A DNA stretch of 64,000 nucleotides from Bog-473 sp963738135. Lineage in GTDB: Bacteria; Actinomycetota; Acidimicrobiia; Acidimicrobiales; RAAP-2. Location of the stretch: contig CAVTVK010000004.1 of NCBI GenBank assembly GCA_963738135.1, positions 806,001 to 870,000 of the forward strand, read 5' to 3'. The notes under the pieces are model-generated. The model did no database searches, had not been told where the DNA came from, and saw only the letters and a list, made by a program, of their open reading frames with translations. A program made the position numbers and the translations under genes. Position 1 is the stretch's first letter, and every line of letters begins with the position of its first letter. This document shows positions 1-7,385 of the stretch, one piece after another.

Positions 1-91
1 CGTGAGCCTGACCATGGGACCTCCTCTCGGATGTGGCACCGGCCGGTTCGAGCCGGCGGGTGCCCCGGCAGGCTACTGGCGGCCCGCGTTC

Positions 92-979
92 TCAGGGGAG
101 GGAAAGTGTCAGGCCGGCGCCCGAGCCCGTCGCGGTGACACCCACCGACACACCGCCGACCGAGACCGGCGGGGGGCTGACCGGAAGGGGGAGAGGCGGG
201 AGAGGCGGGAGCGGCACCGTGACCGTCGCCGTGGTGGTCGTCGATGTCGAGGTGGAACTGCTCGTCGTGCTGCCCGAGGCGCTTCCCGCTGGGGTTGCTC
301 CCCCGGTTCCCGCCGACACGTTCAGGGGCGGGTTCGGAGGTCGGGGCACCGAGCTTCCGCCTCCGCTTCCGAGTGGCAATGAAGGCGGAGCGGGAGATGT
401 CGTGCCGCTCCCCGCGGCCGCTGCAGTCGCGCCGTCCGGCGAACCCGCGATCTCACGCGAGCCGCCCGCACCGGAGCCGTTCTCACCGGAGCCGTTCCCA
501 CCGGGACCGTTCTCACTCGGGAGGCCCAGGGACGGGAGGCCTCCGGCTGGTGCTGCGGTCACCGCCGCCGATGTGCCTCTCGCCGTTTCCGCGCCCCGCT
601 GGGCCAGATTCGCCGCCGGCGTCGCCGCGGCGGCTCCGCCTGGGGCGCCGCCTGGCGACTGTTTCGTCGAGTCCGAGGAGGCCAGGAGGTGGGTGGAGGC
701 GGGATTGACGGTGAAGGAGCCGCCGAGACCACCGAGGAACGCTCCCGCGGCGGCACACACCAGCCCTCCCGCCCCCACCATGAGGGCGCTTCGGCAGCGC
801 GCCATCCCCCTCGTGCGTTCGCCTCGGGCCGGCCCCCCGTCGCTCGACGCTGGCAGCTCGGCTTCGCAGTGATCGCGCATCGACGCGCCCGCTCCCGCGC
901 TGGGCACTGCGTAGAACCCTTTGGAGCTGCACTCACCGCGGCGCATGTCGTCGTCGCTGTCCTCCAAGCTCGCCATCAT
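92..979 (-). CDS. Ser/Thr/Pro-rich single-pass membrane protein, unknown function
   Basis: About 295 residues. The chosen ATG has a strong AGGAGG five to six bases upstream; a GTG at 1036 would add 19 residues without a ribosome site. The N-terminus is acidic and polar, followed by one Ala/Gly/Leu-rich membrane segment (around residues 62-80, ending GGLGG). After it comes a long extracellular stretch rich in Ser, Thr, Gly and Pro, with a run of Thr/Ser and then a proline-rich tail (PLPPLPPLPLP). No enzymatic motif is visible. It is the last gene of a three-gene minus-strand group, 27 bases after the sortase, so a cell-envelope role is inferred. The low-complexity tail resembles that of the protein at 63269-63907. 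I do not recognise a family. Confidence 0.6.
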   Translation of the reverse strand: MMASLEDSDDDMRRGECSSKGFYAVPSAGAGASMRDHCEAELPASSDGGPARGERTRGMARCRSALMVGAGGLVCAAAGAFLGGLGGSFTVNPASTHLLASSDSTKQSPGGAPGGAAAATPAANLAQRGAETARGTSAAVTAAPAGGLPSLGLPSENGPGGNGSGENGSGAGGSREIAGSPDGATAAAAGSGTTSPAPPSLPLGSGGGSSVPRPPNPPLNVSAGTGGATPAGSASGSTTSSSTSTSTTTTATVTVPLPPLPPLPLPVSPPPVSVGGVSVGVTATGSGAGLTLSLP

Positions 980-1063
980 GCGACCTCCTCCGCAACGTGC
1001 CTCCCGGGGACCCTCGCAATGGAAACGTGCGACCACACCTTCCCTTGCGCCCCTGAGGTCGGA

Positions 1064-2425
1064 TCACGAGAAGTCCCAGCCCCCGATGGTCACGATGGAG
1101 CCGCGCACGGGGAGAACGACCGTCATGGAGTGCTCACCCGGAGCGGATCCCCCCGAGAGGGTCACCGAGGTACGCAGCACCACCTGGTCGGGGGCGCCGG
1201 CGGAGGAGTCGATCTCGACGTCGAGCGGAGCGTCATGCCCCGTCACAGCCGCCCCGGCAAGTTGCGGCGGCAGAGGGAGGCCGGGTGCGATGGCCGACCA
1301 CCACGCCGCCTGGCGCTGGGCGACCGCATGCAGTCCCCCGAAGTACGTCTGGAGTGCGGCCGCTTCCAAGGACAGCGGGGCGGGCGATTGCGCGAAGGCC
1401 ACCGACGCGTTCACGAGGTGCATCGTCCCCATGGGTGCCTCGTTCTGCTGGAGCGTGAGCCCCTGCGCCTGCAAAGCCTGCGGCGCTGAAGTTTTGAAGT
1501 CGGTGGACGAGACCGTGCGCACGAATTGCGCGCCCGTGTCGAGCTTGGCGCCCTCCGTGGCCCCGCCCACCTCGGTTGCCCTCACGAGCAGGCGATCCGG
1601 GGTGAAGAAGAGCGCGTTGGGTGGCCAGCAGGTGTCGAGCACGAGGCTCGGGTCCACGCTGTTCGAGACCGCCGCTCCTGCGGGGACGACTTCCTGGTCG
1701 CTCACCCGGAACGTCACCGTGCTGCACGCCGTCCGGTACGTGATCAGGTCCCCCGCCTCGAGCTGGCTCAGGTGGACGAAGTAACTGACGTCGTGGGCCA
1801 AGAAGACAGCCGCGCCGTTCACGCCCGGCCACACCGACTCGGGGTCGTGACCGACCGCCACGTCGAGTTCGTTGTCGTCGGTGCCTTCTTCCACGGGCGC
1901 GCTGAGGTTGAGTGCGGGGATGGTGAGAATGCCCGAGAGTTGGCCCGGGCGGACACCCGCCACCTGACACGAGGCGCCGTGGGCCTGCGCCGCGATCTTC
2001 GCCATGGCGTCGCGCTCACGCCCGATCAACACGGCCTGCGCACGATGTTGGTGCTCCTGGTGGGCGAGGGCGTAGCTCCCGGCGAAGACGGAGCCGAAGA
2101 GCAGGACCACCCCGAGGAGCGTGAGCCCGACCCGGCGCAGCCCACGGAGCACCTTCATCCCCTCTTCGCTTCCGGCCGTACCTGCCCAGGACGGGGTTCC
2201 GCCACCCCGCCCCGGGGCAGTTCGCTGCACCGGTTCCCGCTGGATCTGCCGCTCGAGACGAGCCACCCAAGCCGTGCGCGTCAGCAATCGATTGCAACCC
2301 CCTGTGGCTGCCGCCGGGCCGGCCCCCGAGACCGGAGGGGGAACGGAGGAGGTCCCGAAGGCCGGGCCCGGTGGCGGTCCGCCGTCCGACTCCGAGCGGG
2401 TCGGCAGTGGTGGCTCATGAGCCAC
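1064..2425 (-). CDS. Sortase (class D/E-like) with C-terminal extension
   Basis: Transpeptidase that would cleave a C-terminal sorting signal and attach surface proteins outside the membrane. A membrane anchor lies around residues 98-120 and the sortase beta-barrel around 165-285. The expected catalytic residues are visible: His211 in LAHDVSYF, Cys266 in LDTCWPP and Arg278 in FTPDRLLVRA. After the barrel an unusual extension of about 170 residues follows, containing no motif I know. The GTG start overlaps the TGA of the upstream gene by 11 bases; its first 89 residues are Pro/Gly/Ala-rich. An ATG at 2158, just before the membrane segment, would give 364 residues and is an equally plausible start. 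The gene directly upstream encodes a secreted protein with a sorting-type C-terminus, its likely substrate. Confidence 0.82.
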   Translation of the reverse strand: MAHEPPLPTRSESDGGPPPGPAFGTSSVPPPVSGAGPAAATGGCNRLLTRTAWVARLERQIQREPVQRTAPGRGGGTPSWAGTAGSEEGMKVLRGLRRVGLTLLGVVLLFGSVFAGSYALAHQEHQHRAQAVLIGRERDAMAKIAAQAHGASCQVAGVRPGQLSGILTIPALNLSAPVEEGTDDNELDVAVGHDPESVWPGVNGAAVFLAHDVSYFVHLSQLEAGDLITYRTACSTVTFRVSDQEVVPAGAAVSNSVDPSLVLDTCWPPNALFFTPDRLLVRATEVGGATEGAKLDTGAQFVRTVSSTDFKTSAPQALQAQGLTLQQNEAPMGTMHLVNASVAFAQSPAPLSLEAAALQTYFGGLHAVAQRQAAWWSAIAPGLPLPPQLAGAAVTGHDAPLDVEIDSSAGAPDQVVLRTSVTLSGGSAPGEHSMTVVLPVRGSIVTIGGWDFS

Positions 2426-3974
2426 CTCGGCGTTGGAGGGGTGAACTGAGGGAACGGGCCAACGAGGCGACGCGGCGCCGGCCGATGAGCAACAAGCCGG
2501 CCAGGCCGGTACCCGTCAGCAACAGGATGGGCAACGTCCCCGCCCAGAACTCGCCGGTGTGCACCGTGGTCACGCCCGGCAAAGCCGCCGGTGGGGCCGG
2601 TGTCACGGTGGCGGGCGAGGTGACGACGGCGGGGGTGGACTGAGCCGCGGTACCGCTGACGCTGACATCGCCGAAGGTGAGCCCGATGCCACCCTGCAGG
2701 GCACTGAGCAGGCTGAGGGTGACCACGCCCACCTCGGCGTTGGCCGTCGCGCCTGGCGCCGAGGTGTCACAGGTGAGCACAGTCGCGTCGGGGACGTAGT
2801 CGATGATCCCCGTCAGCAGGCTACCGAGCGCCGGACCGAGCGCACTGCTGGCTCCCACCTGCGCCAGGATCTGGTTCACCAGGCCGGTCAGCTGCGTCAC
2901 GTTGACGAACGCCGGCAGCGAGCCGCTCGTCGAGTACGAGACGAGGCCGGCGTTGCAGCTGGGGGTCACCGTGCCCGTGCTGCGATCGAGTCCCACCGAT
3001 GCCGTCGTCGGCGCCACCTGCAGGTGGGCCAGGCCGAAGAGGTTGACGTCGACGCCGTGCAGCGTGACCGAGTCGGTGACGACGTTGCCGCTCGTGTTGA
3101 TCGACGAGGTCGAGCCGCCCAGGTCGATGGTCAGCGGCCGCACACTGGTGGCGTCGGCGCCGCTCAGACCGAGGACCTGGTTGAGCATGCCGGTGACGAG
3201 CGCGGTCGCCGGCGACGAGTCGCTGGCCGCGTTCAACTGTGTGAGCAGCCCGCTCAGGACAGAGCACTCGCCCTTGGTGTCGCCGCCCCCAGCGACGCTG
3301 GTCGGGTTGAGGGCGAGGTTCGGCGGCAAGATGCCGTTGACCGTGCCCAGCAGTGCTTGCACCGCCGGCGACAGTGGGCTGGCGTGGGAGCCCGCCGCGG
3401 CCGAGGCGGCCGGGGCGTGGTTGCACACCGATGAGGCCGGGGGCAACGGGCCACCGAGCACACTCCGCAGGACGTGGGCCAGGCTGAGGCTGATCGACAC
3501 GTCGGCCAGGCTGCCGGATCCCGATGCCGTCGGGTTCCCCTCGCCGTCCTCGGACGCCGACGCCGTGCCGCACGACACATTGACCTCGAGCAGACCAGAG
3601 TCGACCGGTACGGGGCACGAGTTCGCTCCGACCGGGCTGGCCTCCGCACCGTCTCCATGGGCCACCGCGTACTGTGTCGTGGTCAGCGCCACGCCGGAGA
3701 GCAACGAGGACGGGTTCGCCGGGCACGGGTTCGTGGTGGACGCGGTCGTAAGGCAGGCACCCGTGCCGGATGCTTCGACGTCTGGCGCGTTGCTCGCATC
3801 AGCCTCCGAACCGCCCCCGGAGAACTGCAACGCGTGGAGAAGGTCGAGCGAGACGAAGCCGCCGTTGGACTGGACCCTCCAGGGGGTACTCCGCGCGCCC
3901 ACACCCGACGACGCGATGCTGAGCAGCGCCATGGTCGCCAGACCCACCGCAGCGATCCTGATCCGACCTCTCAT
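2415..3974 (-). CDS. Secreted surface protein with sortase-type C-terminal anchor
   Basis: 519 residues. A signal peptide at residues 1-27 (MRGRIRIAAVGLATMALLS, cut near VGA-RS) is followed by a large Ser/Thr/Ala/Gly/Val-rich beta-type ectodomain with a few Cys. The C-terminus has the three parts of a sorting signal: a Pro/Thr linker, the short motif VHTGEFWAG, a hydrophobic segment (TLPILLLTGTGLAGLLLIG) and an RRR stop. The motif is not a canonical LPxTG; TVHTG is the closest match. The next gene is a sortase whose GTG start overlaps this stop, so the pair looks like an enzyme and its substrate. The ectodomain recalls the loosely defined choice-of-anchor proteins of Actinobacteria, but I cannot assign a function. 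Confidence 0.75.
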   Translation of the reverse strand: MRGRIRIAAVGLATMALLSIASSGVGARSTPWRVQSNGGFVSLDLLHALQFSGGGSEADASNAPDVEASGTGACLTTASTTNPCPANPSSLLSGVALTTTQYAVAHGDGAEASPVGANSCPVPVDSGLLEVNVSCGTASASEDGEGNPTASGSGSLADVSISLSLAHVLRSVLGGPLPPASSVCNHAPAASAAAGSHASPLSPAVQALLGTVNGILPPNLALNPTSVAGGGDTKGECSVLSGLLTQLNAASDSSPATALVTGMLNQVLGLSGADATSVRPLTIDLGGSTSSINTSGNVVTDSVTLHGVDVNLFGLAHLQVAPTTASVGLDRSTGTVTPSCNAGLVSYSTSGSLPAFVNVTQLTGLVNQILAQVGASSALGPALGSLLTGIIDYVPDATVLTCDTSAPGATANAEVGVVTLSLLSALQGGIGLTFGDVSVSGTAAQSTPAVVTSPATVTPAPPAALPGVTTVHTGEFWAGTLPILLLTGTGLAGLLLIGRRRVASLARSLSSPLQRRGGS

Positions 3975-4108
3975 CCGAAACCCCTGACCGTTCCCCCGCC
4001 GACGCGGAGGCCTCCTCTGCCCTTCGTGGATGAAACGGGGGACACCGCTGAAACTTGCGCCGAGCTGGGAAGAAATCCCGTTGCGGCATCCCCCATGCAG
4101 GCACGCTC

Positions 4109-4147
4109 CGCTCCCCGCTGTTCGGGCGCCGGACAGCGGGGGGAGCG
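4109..4147. repeat. Strong inverted repeat between divergent genes
   Basis: CGCTCCCCGCTGT and its near-complement ACAGCGGGGGGAGCG enclose an 11-base loop; the right arm carries two extra G. It lies about 30 bases upstream of the TauE-like start and 135 bases upstream of the surface-protein start on the other strand. No T-tract follows, so it is not an obvious terminator. It could be an operator or an mRNA leader structure. Confidence 0.45.
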
Positions 4148-4174
4148 CTGGTCGTCCCGTACTCTGTTCACGAA

Positions 4175-4924
4175 ATGCCCGCGTCCCACGTCGTGCTGCT
4201 CCTGCTGGCGGGGCTCGGTGCGGGCATCTTCAACGGCGTGGCCGGCGGCGGGAGCCTGATCTCGTTCCCGATCCTTCTCGGGCTCGGCTACCCGGCCCTG
4301 ACCGCCAACATCACCAACACCATCGGGATCTGGCCCGGCTACCTCGCCTCAGCCGCCGGCTTTCGGCGCGAGATCGGCGACCAGTCCCGCCGACTCCTCC
4401 ACCTGACCCCGGTCGCGCTCTTGGGCGGGGTGACCGGCGCGGTGCTCCTGCTGACGACCTCCACGGCGACCTTCGACGACGTGGTGCCCTGGCTCGTCCT
4501 GGGGGCCGCCGCCCTGTTCGCCGCCCAGCCCTGGTTGCGGCGGGCCCTGGACCGGGGCGCCGCGCACCCACGCACGAGGCCCGTCCTCCTGGTCATCGGG
4601 GTCTTCGCCGCCTCCGTCTACGGCGGCTACTTCGGCGCCGCTATGGGCGTCATGTTCCTCGCCGTCCTGGGCCTGGCCCTGCCGCTCTCGCTCGCCCACA
4701 CCAGCGGGTTGCGCGCCGTCCTCTCCATGATCGTCAACGGCATCGCCGCCGTTGTCTTCCTCGTGCACGGCGGACTGGTCTGGGAGGCGGTGGCCTTGCT
4801 GGCCGCGGGCAGCCTCGTGGGCGGTTACGCCGGCGCGCGCCTGGCCCTCGCTCTGCCGGCGCCCGCGCTCCGGGTGGTGGTGATCGTCATTGCAGTTGGC
4901 ACCGCGGTGAAGCTCCTCGTCTGA
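4175..4924 (+). CDS. Sulfite exporter TauE/SafE family membrane protein
   Basis: 249 residues, almost all hydrophobic, forming about eight membrane helices in two halves. The family hallmarks are the first-helix motif GIFNGVAGGGSLISFP with TANITNT after it, and the matching second-half repeat GGYFGAAMGVMFL. These proteins export sulfite, sulfoacetate or related anions, but the substrate cannot be read from sequence. The start is the ATG at MPASH; upstream in-frame ATGs would add a charged, non-membrane leader. A possible -10 (TACTCT, 4160-4165) nine bases upstream and no clear ribosome site suggest a very short leader. The gene converges on pxpBC with a 10-base gap. Confidence 0.85.
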   Translation: MPASHVVLLLLAGLGAGIFNGVAGGGSLISFPILLGLGYPALTANITNTIGIWPGYLASAAGFRREIGDQSRRLLHLTPVALLGGVTGAVLLLTTSTATFDDVVPWLVLGAAALFAAQPWLRRALDRGAAHPRTRPVLLVIGVFAASVYGGYFGAAMGVMFLAVLGLALPLSLAHTSGLRAVLSMIVNGIAAVVFLVHGGLVWEAVALLAAGSLVGGYAGARLALALPAPALRVVVIVIAVGTAVKLLV

Positions 4925-4934
4925 ACCTGCCGGC

Positions 4935-6611
4935 TCAGTCCACCGCGAGTGGGTAGGTCCCGGCCACCGCCCGCGACAGCTCCCGACGCAACGCCCGCCG
5001 GGCCTTCTCTGCCGTCTCGTGCGCCACCGGCACGAGACGCAGGCGCGTCCCCGGGGCGCACTGGCCCAGCCGTCCGTGGTCGGCGGACACAACGACAGCC
5101 AGCACCGGGTAACCACCGAGCGTGGCGTGATCAGGCAGCAGGACGACCGGATCGCCGTCGGGAGGCACCTGCACGGCGCCGGTCACGACACCCTGGGAGT
5201 CGAGCACTCCCCCGCCGGGTCCATCGCGCCACGACACGGACTGCTCCGCCCGGAGGCGCATCCCGACCCGGTTCGATTGGGGCTGCACCACGTAGACGGC
5301 ATCGGCCAGACGTGCCATCGCCGCGTCCTCGAACTGCTCGGCGTGCGGACCGGGGACGACCCGCAGCTCCACCACCGACGACGAGTCGACGTCGGTGAAG
5401 CCGCCCGCCACGAGATGGTCCCCCAGCGGTGGCGTCCACGCGCCGGCGTGCAACACGTCCCCCGGAGCCAGTGGGCCGGGACCGAGCGCGGTCAATTGGT
5501 CGGTCGCGTTGCTGCCGAACCATTCAGGCGCGAGAAAGCCACCGGCCACCGCGAGGTAGCTGCGGCAACCGCCTCGCTGGCGGCCGACCTCGAACGTCTG
5601 GCCTGCTCTGAGAGGCAGCACCTGTCCTGCCGGCACCGGCCCGTCGTCCACACGCAGGTCCGGTGCAGCTCCGACCACTGCGACATGACACGCACCCCGA
5701 CAGATCAGCCGGGTACCGCCGCCGGTCAGCTCGAGCGTGCCCGCCTCGGAGACGTTTCCGGCCAATCGGTTGGCCAATTCGAACGAGACCGGGTCCGCCG
5801 GACCGGCTGCCGGGACACCCACCGCAGCGACGGCGCGTCGCCCCCCGTCCTGGACCACACCCCGCAGCCCGGGGGTGAGGACGTCGAACACCGGCCGCGC
5901 CTGCGCAGGAAGGGTCCATGGCGGTGGGAGCACCGGAGCGGGCTCGACACGGGCACCGCTGCCGGCGACGGTGAAGCGGACCTGATCGCCCGGCGCCAGC
6001 ACGGCATAGGGCGGACGCGCCGGCGAGAACAGAGGAAAGGCGGTACGGCCCACCAGGTGCCAGCCACCCGGAGAGGCCGTGGGATAGACGGCGGCCTGGC
6101 CGTTGGCGATGGCCACGGACCCGGCCGGAACCGCCCGACGCGGCCTGGAGCGCCGGGGGATGTCTCGGAGCGCCGGGGGCAGCCCCTCGAGGTAGGCGAA
6201 CCCTGGGGAGAATCCGATCACGGCGGCTGTCAGAGGCTGCGCGGTCAGGAGCGTCGCGACCTCGTCCGGTCGGCAACTGGCCAATGCAGCCACCTCGTGG
6301 AGATCGGGCCCGTCAAACCGACACGGGATGGTGACGAGACGGCCCTGCGGGGCCTGATCCGTGGCCGGATCTCGTCGGGCCAGATCGGCCTGCGCGGCGC
6401 GGGCGATCTGCCCCATGGGCGCCAGCGCTGCGTCGGCGTCGGTCGCGTGGACCATGACGGTGGCGGCGCCGCTCACCACCTCGGCCTCGTCACCCAGCGT
6501 CGCCGTCAGCTCCTGCGCCAACCGATGGGCCGCGGCGGCGTCGGCCACCCCGATCAGGAAGGCGCGATCACCGAGGTGCCGCGCCGCCCCGACGGGGACG
6601 GACGGCGTCAT
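4935..6611 (-). CDS. pxpBC: 5-oxoprolinase subunits B and C fused (KipI-KipA type)
   Basis: 558 residues combining two subunits that are often separate. The N-terminal half (about 1-225) is PxpB/KipI-like, with GFSPGFAYLEG and PTASPGGWHLVGRT. The C-terminal half (about 235-558) is PxpC/KipA-like, starting FDVLTPGLRGVVQDGGR. With PxpA it opens 5-oxo-L-proline to glutamate using ATP in the cytoplasm, removing a by-product of glutamine and glutathione breakdown. Its ATG overlaps the pxpA stop in an ATGA, showing translational coupling. Because urea amidolyase shares these domains, the adjacent pxpA is what decides for 5-oxoprolinase. Confidence 0.93.
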   Translation of the reverse strand: MTPSVPVGAARHLGDRAFLIGVADAAAAHRLAQELTATLGDEAEVVSGAATVMVHATDADAALAPMGQIARAAQADLARRDPATDQAPQGRLVTIPCRFDGPDLHEVAALASCRPDEVATLLTAQPLTAAVIGFSPGFAYLEGLPPALRDIPRRSRPRRAVPAGSVAIANGQAAVYPTASPGGWHLVGRTAFPLFSPARPPYAVLAPGDQVRFTVAGSGARVEPAPVLPPPWTLPAQARPVFDVLTPGLRGVVQDGGRRAVAAVGVPAAGPADPVSFELANRLAGNVSEAGTLELTGGGTRLICRGACHVAVVGAAPDLRVDDGPVPAGQVLPLRAGQTFEVGRQRGGCRSYLAVAGGFLAPEWFGSNATDQLTALGPGPLAPGDVLHAGAWTPPLGDHLVAGGFTDVDSSSVVELRVVPGPHAEQFEDAAMARLADAVYVVQPQSNRVGMRLRAEQSVSWRDGPGGGVLDSQGVVTGAVQVPPDGDPVVLLPDHATLGGYPVLAVVVSADHGRLGQCAPGTRLRLVPVAHETAEKARRALRRELSRAVAGTYPLAVD

Positions 6612-7381
6612 GCACGCGCCGGCGCGACTACTTCGATCCCGGCGTCAGCCAAGACGCGGCGGACCGCGGCGGCGATGGCCACGGCTCCAGGGGAGTCGCC
6701 GTGGATGCACAGCGTGTCCACCCAGAGCGTCAGGACCGAGCCGTCGTTGGCGACCACCGCGCCCCGGGCCAAGCTGAGTGCCTGGGCCGCGGCCAGGTCG
6801 GGTTCGGCCAACACGGCTCCATCCGACGCCCGGTCGACGAGCCCGCCATCGTGGCGGTACGCCCGGTCACAGAAACCCTCCTCGTACGTCGGCACGTCAT
6901 CGCGCAGCACCATCGCCATGCAGTGGCAACCCGACGGCAGCACCATGGCAACGCCCTCACCCACGCTGGCGCGCATGGCGTCCCGGAACGTCTCGTAGAC
7001 GGCGCCGCCCTTGGCCACCTCCTCGTAGAGCGCGCCGTGTGCTTTGACCGACGTCACCGTCGTACCCGCCGCTCGGCAGACCCGCTCGAGCGCGCTCATC
7101 TGCTCGGCCAATGAGGCACGGAGCTCGCCCCGGTCGATCGCCATCGGCCGGCGGCCGAAGCCGGCACGGTCGGGGTAGGACGGATGGGCTCCGACCCGGA
7201 CTCCGTGCTCCAAGGCGGCGGCGACCGTCGCCTTCATGGAATCGTCATCCCCGGCATGTCCTCCACACGCAACATGCACCGACGTCACCAGCTCCAAGAG
7301 TGAGCGCTCCACCTCGACCCCAGCGGCATCGTTCGCCTCACCCACATCGGCGTTGACGTCGATCGTCCGCTTGGTGGTCAC
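6608..7381 (-). CDS. pxpA: 5-oxoprolinase subunit PxpA (LamB/YcsF family)
   Basis: 257 residues, the normal length for the family, starting at GTG. It opens with the family signature IDVNADVGEAND and contains VACGGHAGDD and GVRVGAHPSYPDRAGFGRR, which supply the TIM-barrel-like catalytic pocket. PxpA works with PxpB and PxpC in ATP-dependent cleavage of 5-oxoproline. It lies four bases after lhr and overlaps pxpBC by ATGA, so the three are probably co-transcribed. The link to the helicase is positional only. Confidence 0.93.
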   Translation of the reverse strand: MTTKRTIDVNADVGEANDAAGVEVERSLLELVTSVHVACGGHAGDDDSMKATVAAALEHGVRVGAHPSYPDRAGFGRRPMAIDRGELRASLAEQMSALERVCRAAGTTVTSVKAHGALYEEVAKGGAVYETFRDAMRASVGEGVAMVLPSGCHCMAMVLRDDVPTYEEGFCDRAYRHDGGLVDRASDGAVLAEPDLAAAQALSLARGAVVANDGSVLTLWVDTLCIHGDSPGAVAIAAAVRRVLADAGIEVVAPARA

Positions 7382-7385
7382 GGCG

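Noticed and set aside
4109..4147. Riboswitch in front of the TauE exporter
   Set aside because: Only one hairpin is seen and no known aptamer core; kept as a plain inverted repeat.
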